Translations under genes and position numbers: made by a program
Notes under the pieces: generated by a model
Seen by the model: the letters and a program-made list of their open reading frames with translations, nothing else
Databases searched by the model: none
Told to the model about the DNA's origin: nothing
Assembly (NCBI GenBank): GCA_028709085.1
Contig: JAQVXQ010000015.1
Coordinates: 1-36,447, forward strand
Direction: 5' to 3'
Length of the DNA: 36,447 nucleotides
Origin: Salinivirgaceae bacterium
GTDB lineage: Bacteria > Bacteroidota > Bacteroidia > Bacteroidales > Salinivirgaceae
In this document: positions 1 to 8,900 of the stretch, piece by piece
How the letters are laid out: each line of letters opens with the position of its first letter
Position numbering within the stretch: position 1 is the stretch's first letter

Positions 1-253
1 AACTTAGTTTTAGCGCTAACGCTGAACTCAATTGTTTGTTCTATTTCCTGATAGTAATCGAGATACAATTCAGAATATTATTTGATAATACATCCTCTTT
101 TCTCATTTTCGCATTGATTTGTGTTTTTCTTGTACGGCTTTATTGATTATTCCACAACAGATTATCTTAACGTGACACAAATAAAACATAGCGCATTTCG
201 GAAAAACCTTGCCCCAATTTTATTCAAAATTAGATTACCATAAAATGCTTTTG
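1..253. other. Gene-free left edge, thiL upstream region
   Basis: AT-rich stretch with no convincing reading frame on either strand. I looked for a TPP riboswitch because thiL follows, but see no CUGAGA-type or ACC-type thi-box core. The only small structure is a 10-bp perfect palindrome (TTAGCGCTAA) at 10-19, too short to interpret. Confidence 0.5.
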
Positions 254-261
254 TACCTTTG
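254..261 (+). promoter_or_regulatory. Bacteroidota -7 promoter element of thiL
   Basis: TACCTTTG is an exact match to the Bacteroidota -7 consensus TAnnTTTG. It lies 20 bases before the thiL ATG, which would give a short leader. No clear -33 TTG is seen at the expected spacing of about 20 bases. Confidence 0.6.
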
Positions 262-281
262 TCTCCCAAAAAATTGATATT

Positions 282-1319
282 ATGGAGCATAAATTGACGG
301 ATATTAAAGAGATAGGCGAATTTGGTTTAATTAAAAGAATTGCTGCCAGCACAAAGTTGCGAAACATCGAAACCATAAAAGGTATTGGAGACGATGCGGC
401 TGTTATTCAGTGTAATGGGGATAGAATTGTTATCACAACCGACATGTTGATAGAAGGTGTTCATTTCGATTTAACCTATATGCCTCTCATACATCTTGGA
501 TATAAGGCTGTGGCGGTAAATTTATCCGATATTTTTGCCATGAACGCCATCCCAAAACAAATTACGGTCAGTATTGGATTGTCGTCAAAATTCTCAGTCG
601 AACATGTCGATGAGATTTATAAAGGAATTTCAAAAGCATGTGAATTATATCAAGTAGATTTAGTGGGTGGCGACACCGTTGCGTCTCCTAATGGGTTGGT
701 AATTTCCATAACTGCCATTGGAACAGTGAGCGACGATCAGATTACATATCGAAATGGTGCGAAAGCTAATGATTTAATATGTGTAACGGGAGATTTAGGT
801 GCGGCATATTTGGGATTAAAACTTTTGGCTCGCGAAAAAGAAGTTTTTGAAATTAATCCTAATGAACAACCTCAACTTATTGGTTATGAATATCTTATAG
901 AACGACAATTAAAACCAGAACCCCGCCAAGATATTGTTGTTAAATTGAAGGAATTGGATATTTTGCCAACTTCCATGATCGATGTCAGTGATGGACTCTC
1001 TTCTGAACTGATGCATATTTGTCAAAGTTCCGCAAAAGGGTGTCGAATTTATGACGATAAAATACCAATCCATCCTCAATCCGTTGCACTTAGCGATGAA
1101 TTTATGATTGAACCCATTATCCCTGCATTAAATGGAGGTGAAGATTATGAGTTGTTATTTACAGTCGATCAAAAGCACTTTGAAAAGGTGAAAAGCATGG
1201 AAAACGTTTCTATAATTGGACATATAACCAATGTGGAGGGACAGTATGAGATTGTATTTCAAGATGGCACCGTTTTACCGCTTTCAGCTCAAGGCTGGAA
1301 TGCTTTTACGGAGGAATAG
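282..1319 (+). CDS. thiL: Thiamine-monophosphate kinase ThiL
   Basis: Cytosolic kinase that phosphorylates thiamine monophosphate to thiamine pyrophosphate, the last step of cofactor synthesis. The 345-residue length is normal for the family. AIRS/PurM-type landmarks appear in order: GIGDDAAV near residue 35 (Mg/ATP binding), VGGDTVASP near 128, VTGDLGAAYLG near 168, SMIDVSDGLSSEL near 231 and NGGEDYELLFTV near 285. The start is the ATG at 282, 20 bases after a TAnnTTTG promoter element, and no Shine-Dalgarno sequence is obvious. No other thi gene is adjacent, so it appears to be transcribed alone. The function call is family-based and secure. Confidence 0.96.
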   Translation: MEHKLTDIKEIGEFGLIKRIAASTKLRNIETIKGIGDDAAVIQCNGDRIVITTDMLIEGVHFDLTYMPLIHLGYKAVAVNLSDIFAMNAIPKQITVSIGLSSKFSVEHVDEIYKGISKACELYQVDLVGGDTVASPNGLVISITAIGTVSDDQITYRNGAKANDLICVTGDLGAAYLGLKLLAREKEVFEINPNEQPQLIGYEYLIERQLKPEPRQDIVVKLKELDILPTSMIDVSDGLSSELMHICQSSAKGCRIYDDKIPIHPQSVALSDEFMIEPIIPALNGGEDYELLFTVDQKHFEKVKSMENVSIIGHITNVEGQYEIVFQDGTVLPLSAQGWNAFTEE

Positions 1320-1607
1320 TTGTATAGAGAAGCTAAAATTATCAATTTTATAGGTTGAAACCGTGATTACGTTTTCATATTCCTATTTTTCGGCAAGTTA
1401 CTAATGTGGATAATATTCAATGTTTTGTCTTTTGAATTAAAGCAATATCTGGCCATTCAATACCATGCCGTGGTTGAACAACAATAGTTGTGGGTTAAAC
1501 CCGTGATAACAAAAACATCTAAAAGAGAATAAGATTACCGGCAAGTTCGGTAAAACAGGGTCGTGTGGAGTACCTGAAATTATAACTTGTGTGTCAAGAA
1601 AATAAAA
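1320..1607. other. Intergenic region with a degenerate repeat pair
   Basis: No credible gene. An AT-only inverted repeat (TAAAATT/AATTTTA, 1334-1350) follows thiL but lacks a U-tract. Two similar blocks, 1353-1401 and 1493-1550, each carry a GGTTnAAnCCGTGATnAC-like string followed 38-46 bases later by CGGCAAGTT. They look like two copies of a decayed repeat. Confidence 0.4.
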
Positions 1608-1636
1608 AAGCACTTACAAAATATGTGTAAGTGCTT
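1608..1636 (-). terminator. Rho-independent terminator of the tRNA
   Basis: An 11-bp perfect inverted repeat (AAGCACTTACA / TGTAAGTGCTT) with a 7-base loop. On the minus strand the hairpin is followed by a T-rich run (TTTTTTATTTT), and it begins 13 bases past the tRNA 3' end. On the plus strand the trailing sequence is also T-rich, so it may act both ways. Confidence 0.8.
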
Positions 1637-1648
1637 AATTTTTATTTG

Positions 1649-1723
1649 TGGGCCCAGCTGGGCTCGAACCAGCGACCCCCTGATTATGAGTCAGGTGCTA
1701 CTAACCTGCTGAGCTATGGGCCC
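1649..1723 (-). tRNA. tRNA with CAT anticodon (Met, or Ile2 if lysidine-modified)
   Basis: On the minus strand a full cloverleaf can be folded: 7-bp acceptor GGGCCCA/TGGGCCC, D arm beginning AGCTCAG, 5-bp anticodon stem CTGAC/ATCAG-type around loop CTCATAA (anticodon CAT), and a T arm containing GGTTCGAGCC. The discriminator base is A at 1649 and CCA is not encoded. The D stem has only three good pairs. CAT may be elongator Met or Ile2; sequence alone here does not separate them. It lacks the C1:A72-type mismatch expected of an initiator tRNA. Confidence 0.93.
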
Positions 1724-1749
1724 TTTCTGCTATGCAGTTTTTCGGGATG

Positions 1750-1780
1750 CAATATTACGGACTTTTCTGTTAAATTACAA
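1750..1780 (-). promoter_or_regulatory. Probable promoter of the tRNA
   Basis: On the minus strand TTG (1778-1780) is followed after 20 bases by TAATATTG (1750-1757), close to the Bacteroidota -33/-7 pair TTG-N19-21-TAnnTTTG. The -7 box is 26 bases upstream of the mature tRNA 5' end. Confidence 0.5.
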
Positions 1781-1786
1781 GTTTTA

Positions 1787-2587
1787 CTATCTTTTTTTGA
1801 ATGTTTCTGTAAGGGAGTCAAAGTTTAAGTAGTAATCTCCCTTTGGAAGGTTTGTAATGTCTACGGTCGAACCTTTGCCATATAAAACCCGCTCACCATT
1901 TCCATTGAATATTTCGTAGGTTGTTTCGGCTGAAAAGGTTATGCTTGTTGATGGCTTTTTAGGTTCAAAGGTTACGGGTGCTTTAGCCGATCGAATTGCA
2001 ACTTCTTTTGTGTATCGTTTGCGGTTGGTGAAATCGTTTTGGAAAATACGAAAGCGATTTACTCCACTTATTAGATCAACATCAAACGAGTATTCGTTCG
2101 TACTTACACTGCCCTTCCCTTCTACGGTTCCAACTTTTATCCATTTGTTCCAACGGAACTGTTCGATAATATAGGGTAGCGCTCCTGATTCTTTGGTTGT
2201 TTCCCAGTTAATGGTATTGGTCTTCATGTCGAATCGCAACGTTTTGACTTCAAATGTACTACGGGGTTTTAGAACATCATCATTCAAAATACGTGGTTTG
2301 CAGTCATCTTTGTGTTTTATGGTAACCACTATTTTATCGCCAAAATTAAATTGAAAAGCTGTAAAGTTGATTTCAAAAGCACTACTATTAATGTCCTCAG
2401 TATATGTTTGTCCATTAACAGATATTTCTTGCACACAAAATCCACCAATCGACGAAAATGGATTCATAATATATAGGTTTTTACCCTGATAGATTCCATT
2501 TATTACGATTTCGCCAGAAAATGCCGGAAGCGATAATGCTATAAGTGCTACTAGAAAATAAAATCGAGTTCGCATAAATTTAAACAT
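1787..2587 (-). CDS. Secreted protein with T9SS-like C-terminal tail
   Basis: A 266-residue protein I cannot assign to a functional family. An N-terminal basic/hydrophobic stretch with an AFSG-like cleavage region near residue 24 indicates Sec export. The middle is beta-rich with two Cys near residues 50 and 95 that could form a disulfide. The last 40 residues have the pattern of a type IX secretion sorting domain: an extended strand with YEIFNGNGERVLYG, then ITNLPKGDYYLNF, ending KR. That suggests cell-surface or secreted localisation. It may instead be a conserved Bacteroidota surface protein with a beta-sandwich tail. Transcribed alone, divergent from priA. Start could also be the Met five codons in. 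Confidence 0.75.
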   Translation of the reverse strand: MFKFMRTRFYFLVALIALSLPAFSGEIVINGIYQGKNLYIMNPFSSIGGFCVQEISVNGQTYTEDINSSAFEINFTAFQFNFGDKIVVTIKHKDDCKPRILNDDVLKPRSTFEVKTLRFDMKTNTINWETTKESGALPYIIEQFRWNKWIKVGTVEGKGSVSTNEYSFDVDLISGVNRFRIFQNDFTNRKRYTKEVAIRSAKAPVTFEPKKPSTSITFSAETTYEIFNGNGERVLYGKGSTVDITNLPKGDYYLNFDSLTETFKKR

Positions 2588-2893
2588 TTTAACTTCAATG
2601 CTTTATTGTGAAGTGGATATTTTATATTCTTTATTAACCTAACTAGAGCGACTATGATGTTCGGATAAACGATAATTATCAATATTTGATTTAGACGTTT
2701 GAAACTCTTAGAAAATAACCCTACTTAGTATACTAAACGGTAAAAATACGTTATTTCTATGAATTCATGCTAGTTTTTGATAATAATTTGCCATTATTAG
2801 AAGGCAATTCATTTATTTCGCTTCTTTTTTATGTTTTTCTTGTTTGAAGTTCTCTCATGAAGGTTCTTTAGTCACGACCTATCAATAAGTTTG
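2588..2893. other. Divergent intergenic region, secreted protein / priA
   Basis: AT-rich and gene-free. It should contain the promoter of the secreted protein on the minus strand, but I see no clean TAnnTTTG there. The priA promoter lies at its right end. Confidence 0.4.
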
Positions 2894-2901
2894 TATCTTT
2901 G
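2894..2901 (+). promoter_or_regulatory. -7 promoter element of priA
   Basis: TATCTTTG, an exact TAnnTTTG, 22 bases before the ATG at 2924. It overlaps the upstream in-frame TTG at 2891, so translation cannot sensibly begin there and the ATG at 2924 is preferred. Confidence 0.65.
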
Positions 2902-2923
2902 CTATATATGTAAACTGAGTTTA

Positions 2924-5353
2924 ATGCAGCCTGAAATTCTGATACCCGAAACCATTTTCATTGACACCATTCTTCCCTTGCGTCATGGCGTATTTACCTA
3001 TCATTTGGCTGAAAATCAAAATCTTCCATCCGTGGGTTTCCAAATTGTGGTCCCGTTGGGTAAAAATTTATACAGTGGGGTTGTTATTGCAATTCATAAA
3101 AACAAACCACAATTCAAAACCCGACCCGTTATTTTTATTCCTGAAAGAAATCCAATAGCCACGCCATTACAAATGAAATTCTGGAATTGGGTTGCTGGAT
3201 ATTATCTCTGTTCCATTGGTGAGGTTTTGGATGCGGCTCTGCCGTCAATGTTAAAAGTTAAAAGCGAAGCAATCGTATCGCTCTCCGATGGTGCTTTAGA
3301 AATGATGGATGATCCTTTTGATGAAACTGTTTATAATTATCTTAATGAATGTAAGTTAGCTACGATCAATCAATTAATTGATTTAACTAAAACGAGAGAC
3401 TCTTTACCTTTGATTTATAAAATGATTGAGCGTGGTTTTTTGATTTTTGCCAACGACAAAACTAAATATAAACCGTTGATTGAAAAACGGTATCGACTTA
3501 AAGCGGATTCATACAACGAGGCGCTCTCTGTTTACAAACGGTCGCCAAAAAAACTGGAGTTGATCGAATATTTGTATGCCAATACTGGTAGGAGCAAAAC
3601 CCCGGTTGATATTCGTTCTGAAAGCGGATTGTCGATGTCGATTATTAAGTCGGTTCTATTGGGTTCTTTTGTGGATGAGGAGATAACCGAAATATCTCGC
3701 ATTAGCGGTGTATTTGACGAAAATGCCAAACCAATTGTTCTTTCTGAATATCAACAGAAGGCGTTTAATGAAATTGAAGCCTCTTTATTGCAGTCAAAAC
3801 CAGTTTTACTCGAAGGGGTTACTGGAAGTGGGAAAACTGAGATTTATATTAAGTTGATAGAGAAAGCAATAGCTCAAAATAAACAAACCTTGTATTTGCT
3901 TCCGGAAATTGTTCTTTCTTCCCAAATTATTAAACGGTTACAACACTATTTTGGCGACAAAGTATGTATTTATCATTCGCGCATTAATCAATCGGAACGC
4001 GCCGAGATATGGTACAATATTTTGAGTGGAGATCGATTTAAAGTCGTTGTGGGGCCGCGTTCTGCCATATTTTTGCCCTACCATAACCTGGGGTTTGTCA
4101 TTGTTGATGAAGAGCACGATCCCGGTTTTAAGCAACAAGATCCTGCGCCCCGATATAACGCCCGTGATGCGGCCATTGTTTTGTCGCAGTTAACAAAATC
4201 GTGGTTGCTTTTGGGATCGGCAACGCCTTCGTTCGAGAGTATTCAAAATGTTAATTCAAATAAATATTTGGGCGTAAAATTGACCCAACGATATGGCAAT
4301 TCTCCCATGCCGGAGGTTGAAATTGTTGATTATCGGAAATGGTATCGCCGACACGAAGTTGTTGGACATCTGACGCCAATTTTAAAAGAGTATATGGAGC
4401 GATCTTTTCAGAAAGATGAACAAGTAATTTTGCTTCAAAACAGACGGGGTTTTGCGCCATTTGTTCAGTGTCCATCATGCGGTTATATTCCACAATGCAA
4501 ACATTGCGATGTTTCGTTAACGGCTCATAAGTTCTCCAATAAATTAACGTGCCATTATTGTGGCTATTATATCATAAAACCAGTAAAATGTCCGCAATGT
4601 AATAATGATGAATTTGTGAACCAAGGATTTGGAACAGAGCGGGTTGAAGAGGAGTTAAAGGAGATTTTTCCCGATAAGAAAATTGCACGCCTTGATTCTG
4701 ATACTGCGCGTTCAAAACAGAATCTAGAGGAGGTTATTTCTAGATTTGCTGAAGGTAAAACTGATATTCTAATTGGAACACAGATGGTTAGTAAAGGACT
4801 TGACTTTGGGGGTGTTAATTTGGTTGGGGTTTTAAATGCCGATAATATGCTTTCTTTTCCCGATTTTAGATCTCATGAACGTGGTTTTCAGATGCTTATG
4901 CAATTTGCAGGGCGTGCAGGGCGTCGAAATCAGCAAGGAAAGGTAATTATTCAAACTTCACAACTCGATCATCCTGTTATTCAGGCGATTCAGCATTCAA
5001 AGCAACACGAATTTGTCAAGGTAGAACTTGCTGAACGATTAAATTTTGAATATCCACCCTTTATTCGATTAATTCAACTCACCGTGAAGCATTTCGATCG
5101 TCAGAAAACCGATAAAGCGGCGGAAATATTAATCCGTTTGCTTAATAAATCGGGGATACAGAAAATTTTGGGTCCGTATATTCCACCCATTCCTAAAATT
5201 AAACGGCAACAGCATTCACAAATTATGATTAAACTCGATCGGAATGTAAAACTTATGGAGTATCGGGATAAGGTGATTCAATGTATCGAAACTGTAACTT
5301 CCATTGATGGATTTAAAAGTGTTAAAATTGTGGCTGATGTTGACCCATACTAG
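2924..5353 (+). CDS. priA: Primosomal protein N' (replication restart helicase PriA)
   Basis: 3'-to-5' superfamily 2 helicase that recognises stalled forks and reloads the replisome. From the ATG at 2924 the protein is 809 residues, slightly longer than E. coli PriA. Order: N-terminal 3'-DNA-binding domain, winged helix, Walker A GVTGSGKTEIY (Lys near 304), DEEH box in IVDEEHDPG, then the zinc-binding insertion with eight Cys in CPSCGY, CKHCD, CHYCG and CPQCN, then the helicase C lobe with QMVSKGLDFGGV and QFAGRAGRR. A longer frame from TTG at 2891 is rejected because a TAnnTTTG promoter element sits inside it. No dnaB/dnaT partner is nearby. Confidence 0.96.
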   Translation: MQPEILIPETIFIDTILPLRHGVFTYHLAENQNLPSVGFQIVVPLGKNLYSGVVIAIHKNKPQFKTRPVIFIPERNPIATPLQMKFWNWVAGYYLCSIGEVLDAALPSMLKVKSEAIVSLSDGALEMMDDPFDETVYNYLNECKLATINQLIDLTKTRDSLPLIYKMIERGFLIFANDKTKYKPLIEKRYRLKADSYNEALSVYKRSPKKLELIEYLYANTGRSKTPVDIRSESGLSMSIIKSVLLGSFVDEEITEISRISGVFDENAKPIVLSEYQQKAFNEIEASLLQSKPVLLEGVTGSGKTEIYIKLIEKAIAQNKQTLYLLPEIVLSSQIIKRLQHYFGDKVCIYHSRINQSERAEIWYNILSGDRFKVVVGPRSAIFLPYHNLGFVIVDEEHDPGFKQQDPAPRYNARDAAIVLSQLTKSWLLLGSATPSFESIQNVNSNKYLGVKLTQRYGNSPMPEVEIVDYRKWYRRHEVVGHLTPILKEYMERSFQKDEQVILLQNRRGFAPFVQCPSCGYIPQCKHCDVSLTAHKFSNKLTCHYCGYYIIKPVKCPQCNNDEFVNQGFGTERVEEELKEIFPDKKIARLDSDTARSKQNLEEVISRFAEGKTDILIGTQMVSKGLDFGGVNLVGVLNADNMLSFPDFRSHERGFQMLMQFAGRAGRRNQQGKVIIQTSQLDHPVIQAIQHSKQHEFVKVELAERLNFEYPPFIRLIQLTVKHFDRQKTDKAAEILIRLLNKSGIQKILGPYIPPIPKIKRQQHSQIMIKLDRNVKLMEYRDKVIQCIETVTSIDGFKSVKIVADVDPY

Positions 5354-5494
5354 TGGTTTTGCCGCCTATTTAGAGGACGTTGACAATCCGAATCAGTATG
5401 GCTGAATAAAACTTAGTTTTAGGAGATTTGTTTTTTTCAATAGAGGTACATTTTTTGCTAAAAGGAATTTAACGCTATAAATATTCTGAATTAT

Positions 5495-5938
5495 ATGAAA
5501 AACAGAGTTCGAATTACGAAAGAATTTTCATTTGAGATGTCACATCTTTTAACGAATCATCTTGGAGGATGCAAGAATATACATGGACATAGTTATAAGT
5601 TTTTTGTGACCATCATTGGAACTCCAAATATGGAAGAGGGAAATCCGCAGAATGGGATGCTCATTGATTTTGGGGAATTAAAGAAAATTATTAATCGGCT
5701 GATTGTTCATCCGCTTGATCATGCACTTATGGTTTCCAAAAGTTCGTATGAAGGTACATTTCTTGAACAATACACCGGTAAAGTAATTGTTAAAAATTTT
5801 GAACCTACGTGTGAAAATTTGGTGTCGGAATTTGCCGCAATCATAAAAAATGAATTGCCCGAGCATGTTCAATTACATAGTTTGAAGCTCTATGAAACCG
5901 CTACAAGTTATACGGAGTGGTTCCACTCTGACAATTGA
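5495..5938 (+). CDS. 6-pyruvoyl-tetrahydropterin synthase / QueD family
   Basis: A 147-residue T-fold enzyme acting on dihydroneopterin triphosphate. Zinc ligands are visible as His17 (FEMSH), His30 and His32 in CKNIHGHSY, with Cys26 at the usual catalytic position. LDHALM (near residue 74) and the PTCENL and LYETATSY motifs complete the site. The pattern fits 6-carboxy-tetrahydropterin synthase (QueD, queuosine/7-deazaguanine pathway), but no queC, queE or folE is adjacent, so a role in pterin metabolism cannot be excluded. It starts 141 bases after priA with no obvious promoter of its own and ends 22 bases before the convergent sensor kinase. Confidence 0.85.
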   Translation: MKNRVRITKEFSFEMSHLLTNHLGGCKNIHGHSYKFFVTIIGTPNMEEGNPQNGMLIDFGELKKIINRLIVHPLDHALMVSKSSYEGTFLEQYTGKVIVKNFEPTCENLVSEFAAIIKNELPEHVQLHSLKLYETATSYTEWFHSDN

Positions 5939-5960
5939 TAGACATCTACTTTAAGGTTAG

Positions 5961-8900
5961 CTACGATTTTTTTTGTTTTGTGTTTTTCTTTAAATAGGTT
6001 GTAATTTCAGGAGAAGCGTTGTTCCAACAGATATTTATTTCCTTAAGTAACTCTTTGTAGTCAACAACCTCGTTTTCTAGAGCTGCTTTTTCGATTTCTA
6101 AGGCCGATGTTTGCGCTTTTTTCATTCCCAGATATCTAAAAGAGGTTTTAAGAGTGTGCGAAAGAATCCGAATTTCGTCTATTTTACCCGATTTTATACC
6201 GGTTTCTAACTCTTTTATTTGCGTGGGAATAGCGTTTGCATACATACTGAGGTATCGAATAAAACGATCAATTTTTCCCGTTGAGTTTTTCCATAATTGT
6301 TGTGGATCGAGTGCTGCAAACGAAGGCATTTGCTGTTCATTTATATCTATGTAGTCGCCTAATTTAGTGGCATTTGCATTTGTTAAGTTAAGTACTAGTT
6401 CAAATAAATGCCGTGGAGCAAAAGGTTTTGTTATATATTCGTTCATCCCATGTTGTAAGCATTTTTCCCGTTCATCGCTCATGGCGTGTGCCGTCATCCC
6501 CAGAATAGGGACATTGCATAATGGGGCGCTTAGCCTATTTCGAATAACTTTGGTGGCGGTGTAGCCGTCCATTTCGGGCATTTGAATGTCCATTATTATT
6601 ATATCATAAAGTACCCGACTTGCTGCATCAACTGCCTGCATGCCGTTCATGGCTGTTTCAATTTTAAATTGGCTGCTAAAGGAAGTGAGGGTGTTTTCTG
6701 CTAAGGCGAGGTTGATTTCGTTGTCGTCAACAAGCAAAATTTTAATATCCTTGGATAGAGAGTGTGGGTTTATTGTGTAGTCTAATTTATTCTCCTCTAG
6801 GGGGTTTGCATCTGATTTTGGATACGGTATTATAATGGAAAAACAACTCCCTTTATCAATTTCACTGGTGACTTTAATGGTTCCTTTTTGTTTTTCGACC
6901 AGTCGTTTTACAATGGTTAATCCTAGTCCAGTTCCACCAAATTTTCTTGTGGTTTCATTGCTGGCTTGGGAAAAAGAATCGAAAATAGTTTCCAGTTTTT
7001 CGGGTAGTATCCCGATTCCGGTATCCATGATATTAATTTTCAATTCGATTGTTTCTTCGTTGGAACTTTGATCGGTAATATCGATGGTTATTGTTCCGGA
7101 GGGCGTAAATTTAATGGAATTTCGAACTAAGTTTGACAATATTTGGTTGAGTCGAACAGGATCACCTATAATAACGTTATGACTGATATTATTAAATGAT
7201 AATTCCAACGATAATCCATGTTTTGCAGCCTCTATTTCCATGTGATTCCCTGTAGTACGGATGGTTTTTACGAAATCGAAAGGTACATTTTCAAATTCCA
7301 ATTTGTCGGCTTCGATTTTAGAGAAATCTAAAATATCGTTTATTATAACTTTTAAGTTGTCTGAACTGTCTTTTATGTAACGTAGGTATTTCTGTTGTTG
7401 GTTGTCAACACGTGTATTTAAGAGTAAATTTGTATATCCGGTAACAACATTGAGTGGTGTTCGTATTTCGTGACTCGTGTTGGCCAAAAATTGTTCTTTC
7501 ATACGTGCTCCTTGACTAATTTTTATATTCGCTAGTTCAAGTTCTTCTTTCTGTTTTCGGAGATCGGCTACTCGTTCTTTTATTAAGGATTCTAGTCGCC
7601 GCTCGTTTGTTCGTATCGACTTTACTCTAAGTTTCCAGATTAAAACTGTTAGGGATATAATTAATACAATCATGCTGATAACAAACCAATTACGTGCGTA
7701 ATATGGTTTTAGGATTACAAAACTAAAACAAGCTACATAGTTAGAAACGTTTTGAGCAGAGTACCATGATCTTACTTTCATGGTGTATGTTCCTGGGGGT
7801 AGATTAGTGTAATTAACAAAACGTTGTTTTGTGGGAGGCATCCAGTTGGGGTCAAATCCTTGAAGGTAAAATTGGAGTTTTAGTTTTTGCGGTGTTTGGT
7901 AATCGTTAGCTCCAAAATAGAAGGTTAGATTGTTTTCGCTGTATGGAAGCTCGAGTCCAAGAGGTAACAAGCTCCAGTTTGAAATTGAATCGGTGTATTT
8001 GTCCCATTTTACTTTGGAATAGAAGAGCTCAATATCTCTAATGTATGCTTTTGCCAACGGATTTTGAATACTATCGGTTAAAGGATTGTATTTTGTTGCG
8101 CCCTGTTTTGTTCCAAATAAAAGTTCTCCCGAACTGTTTGAGGCAACGGCATTTAGATTGCATTCAATTCCAAAAAATCCATCGTGGCGACGGTAACTTT
8201 TCTTGGATATTGGAGATGATGCGGTATCTAACGATAAAATATCAATGCCTCGTTCTGTTCCCAAAACTAAATTCCCAAACAGGTCGTTGGTGACAGAATA
8301 AACTATATTGGCGTCCGATATCTTATCAATGGGTAGATGGTATAGTGAATCGGTATCGAATCGGGTAATCCCGTTTTCTGAAATAATCCAAAGACGATCG
8401 TTTTTGTCGATCACCAACGATGTGATTAGATTTGAGATGAGCCCATTCGCTTCAGAGTAGTTTTTAATTTTATGATTCGAAATGATCGATAATCCTTGAT
8501 CCGTTGCAATGAATAGATCCCCTTTTTTGTTTTCAATAATGTCATATACATGATTGCCTGCCAAACCGTTTTTTGTGTTTAGTTTGGAAACACTTTTATT
8601 TTCAATACGATAGAGACCGTGTCCAAATGTTCCAACTATAAAATTGTCATTTGTTGTAGTGTATGAGCAACTAACGGGTTCTTTTATATTTATTGTTTCT
8701 CGTAATGCGATATCCACCTTCCCTTTTTGAATAAAATCGACTCCGCGGTCAGAACCCAACAAAAGAGTTCCTTTTTTATTTGAAGTAACGGTGCGAATAA
8801 CGCTGTTCGTTAGTCCATCTTTTTTTGAGTAATGTTTTCTACTCTTGTTTTTAACTACTAGTAAGCCATTTCCGTTGGAACCTATGCAAATTCGATTATC

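Noticed and set aside
1..281. TPP riboswitch upstream of thiL
   Set aside because: No thi-box core sequence seen, and the leader after the promoter box is only about 13-20 bases.
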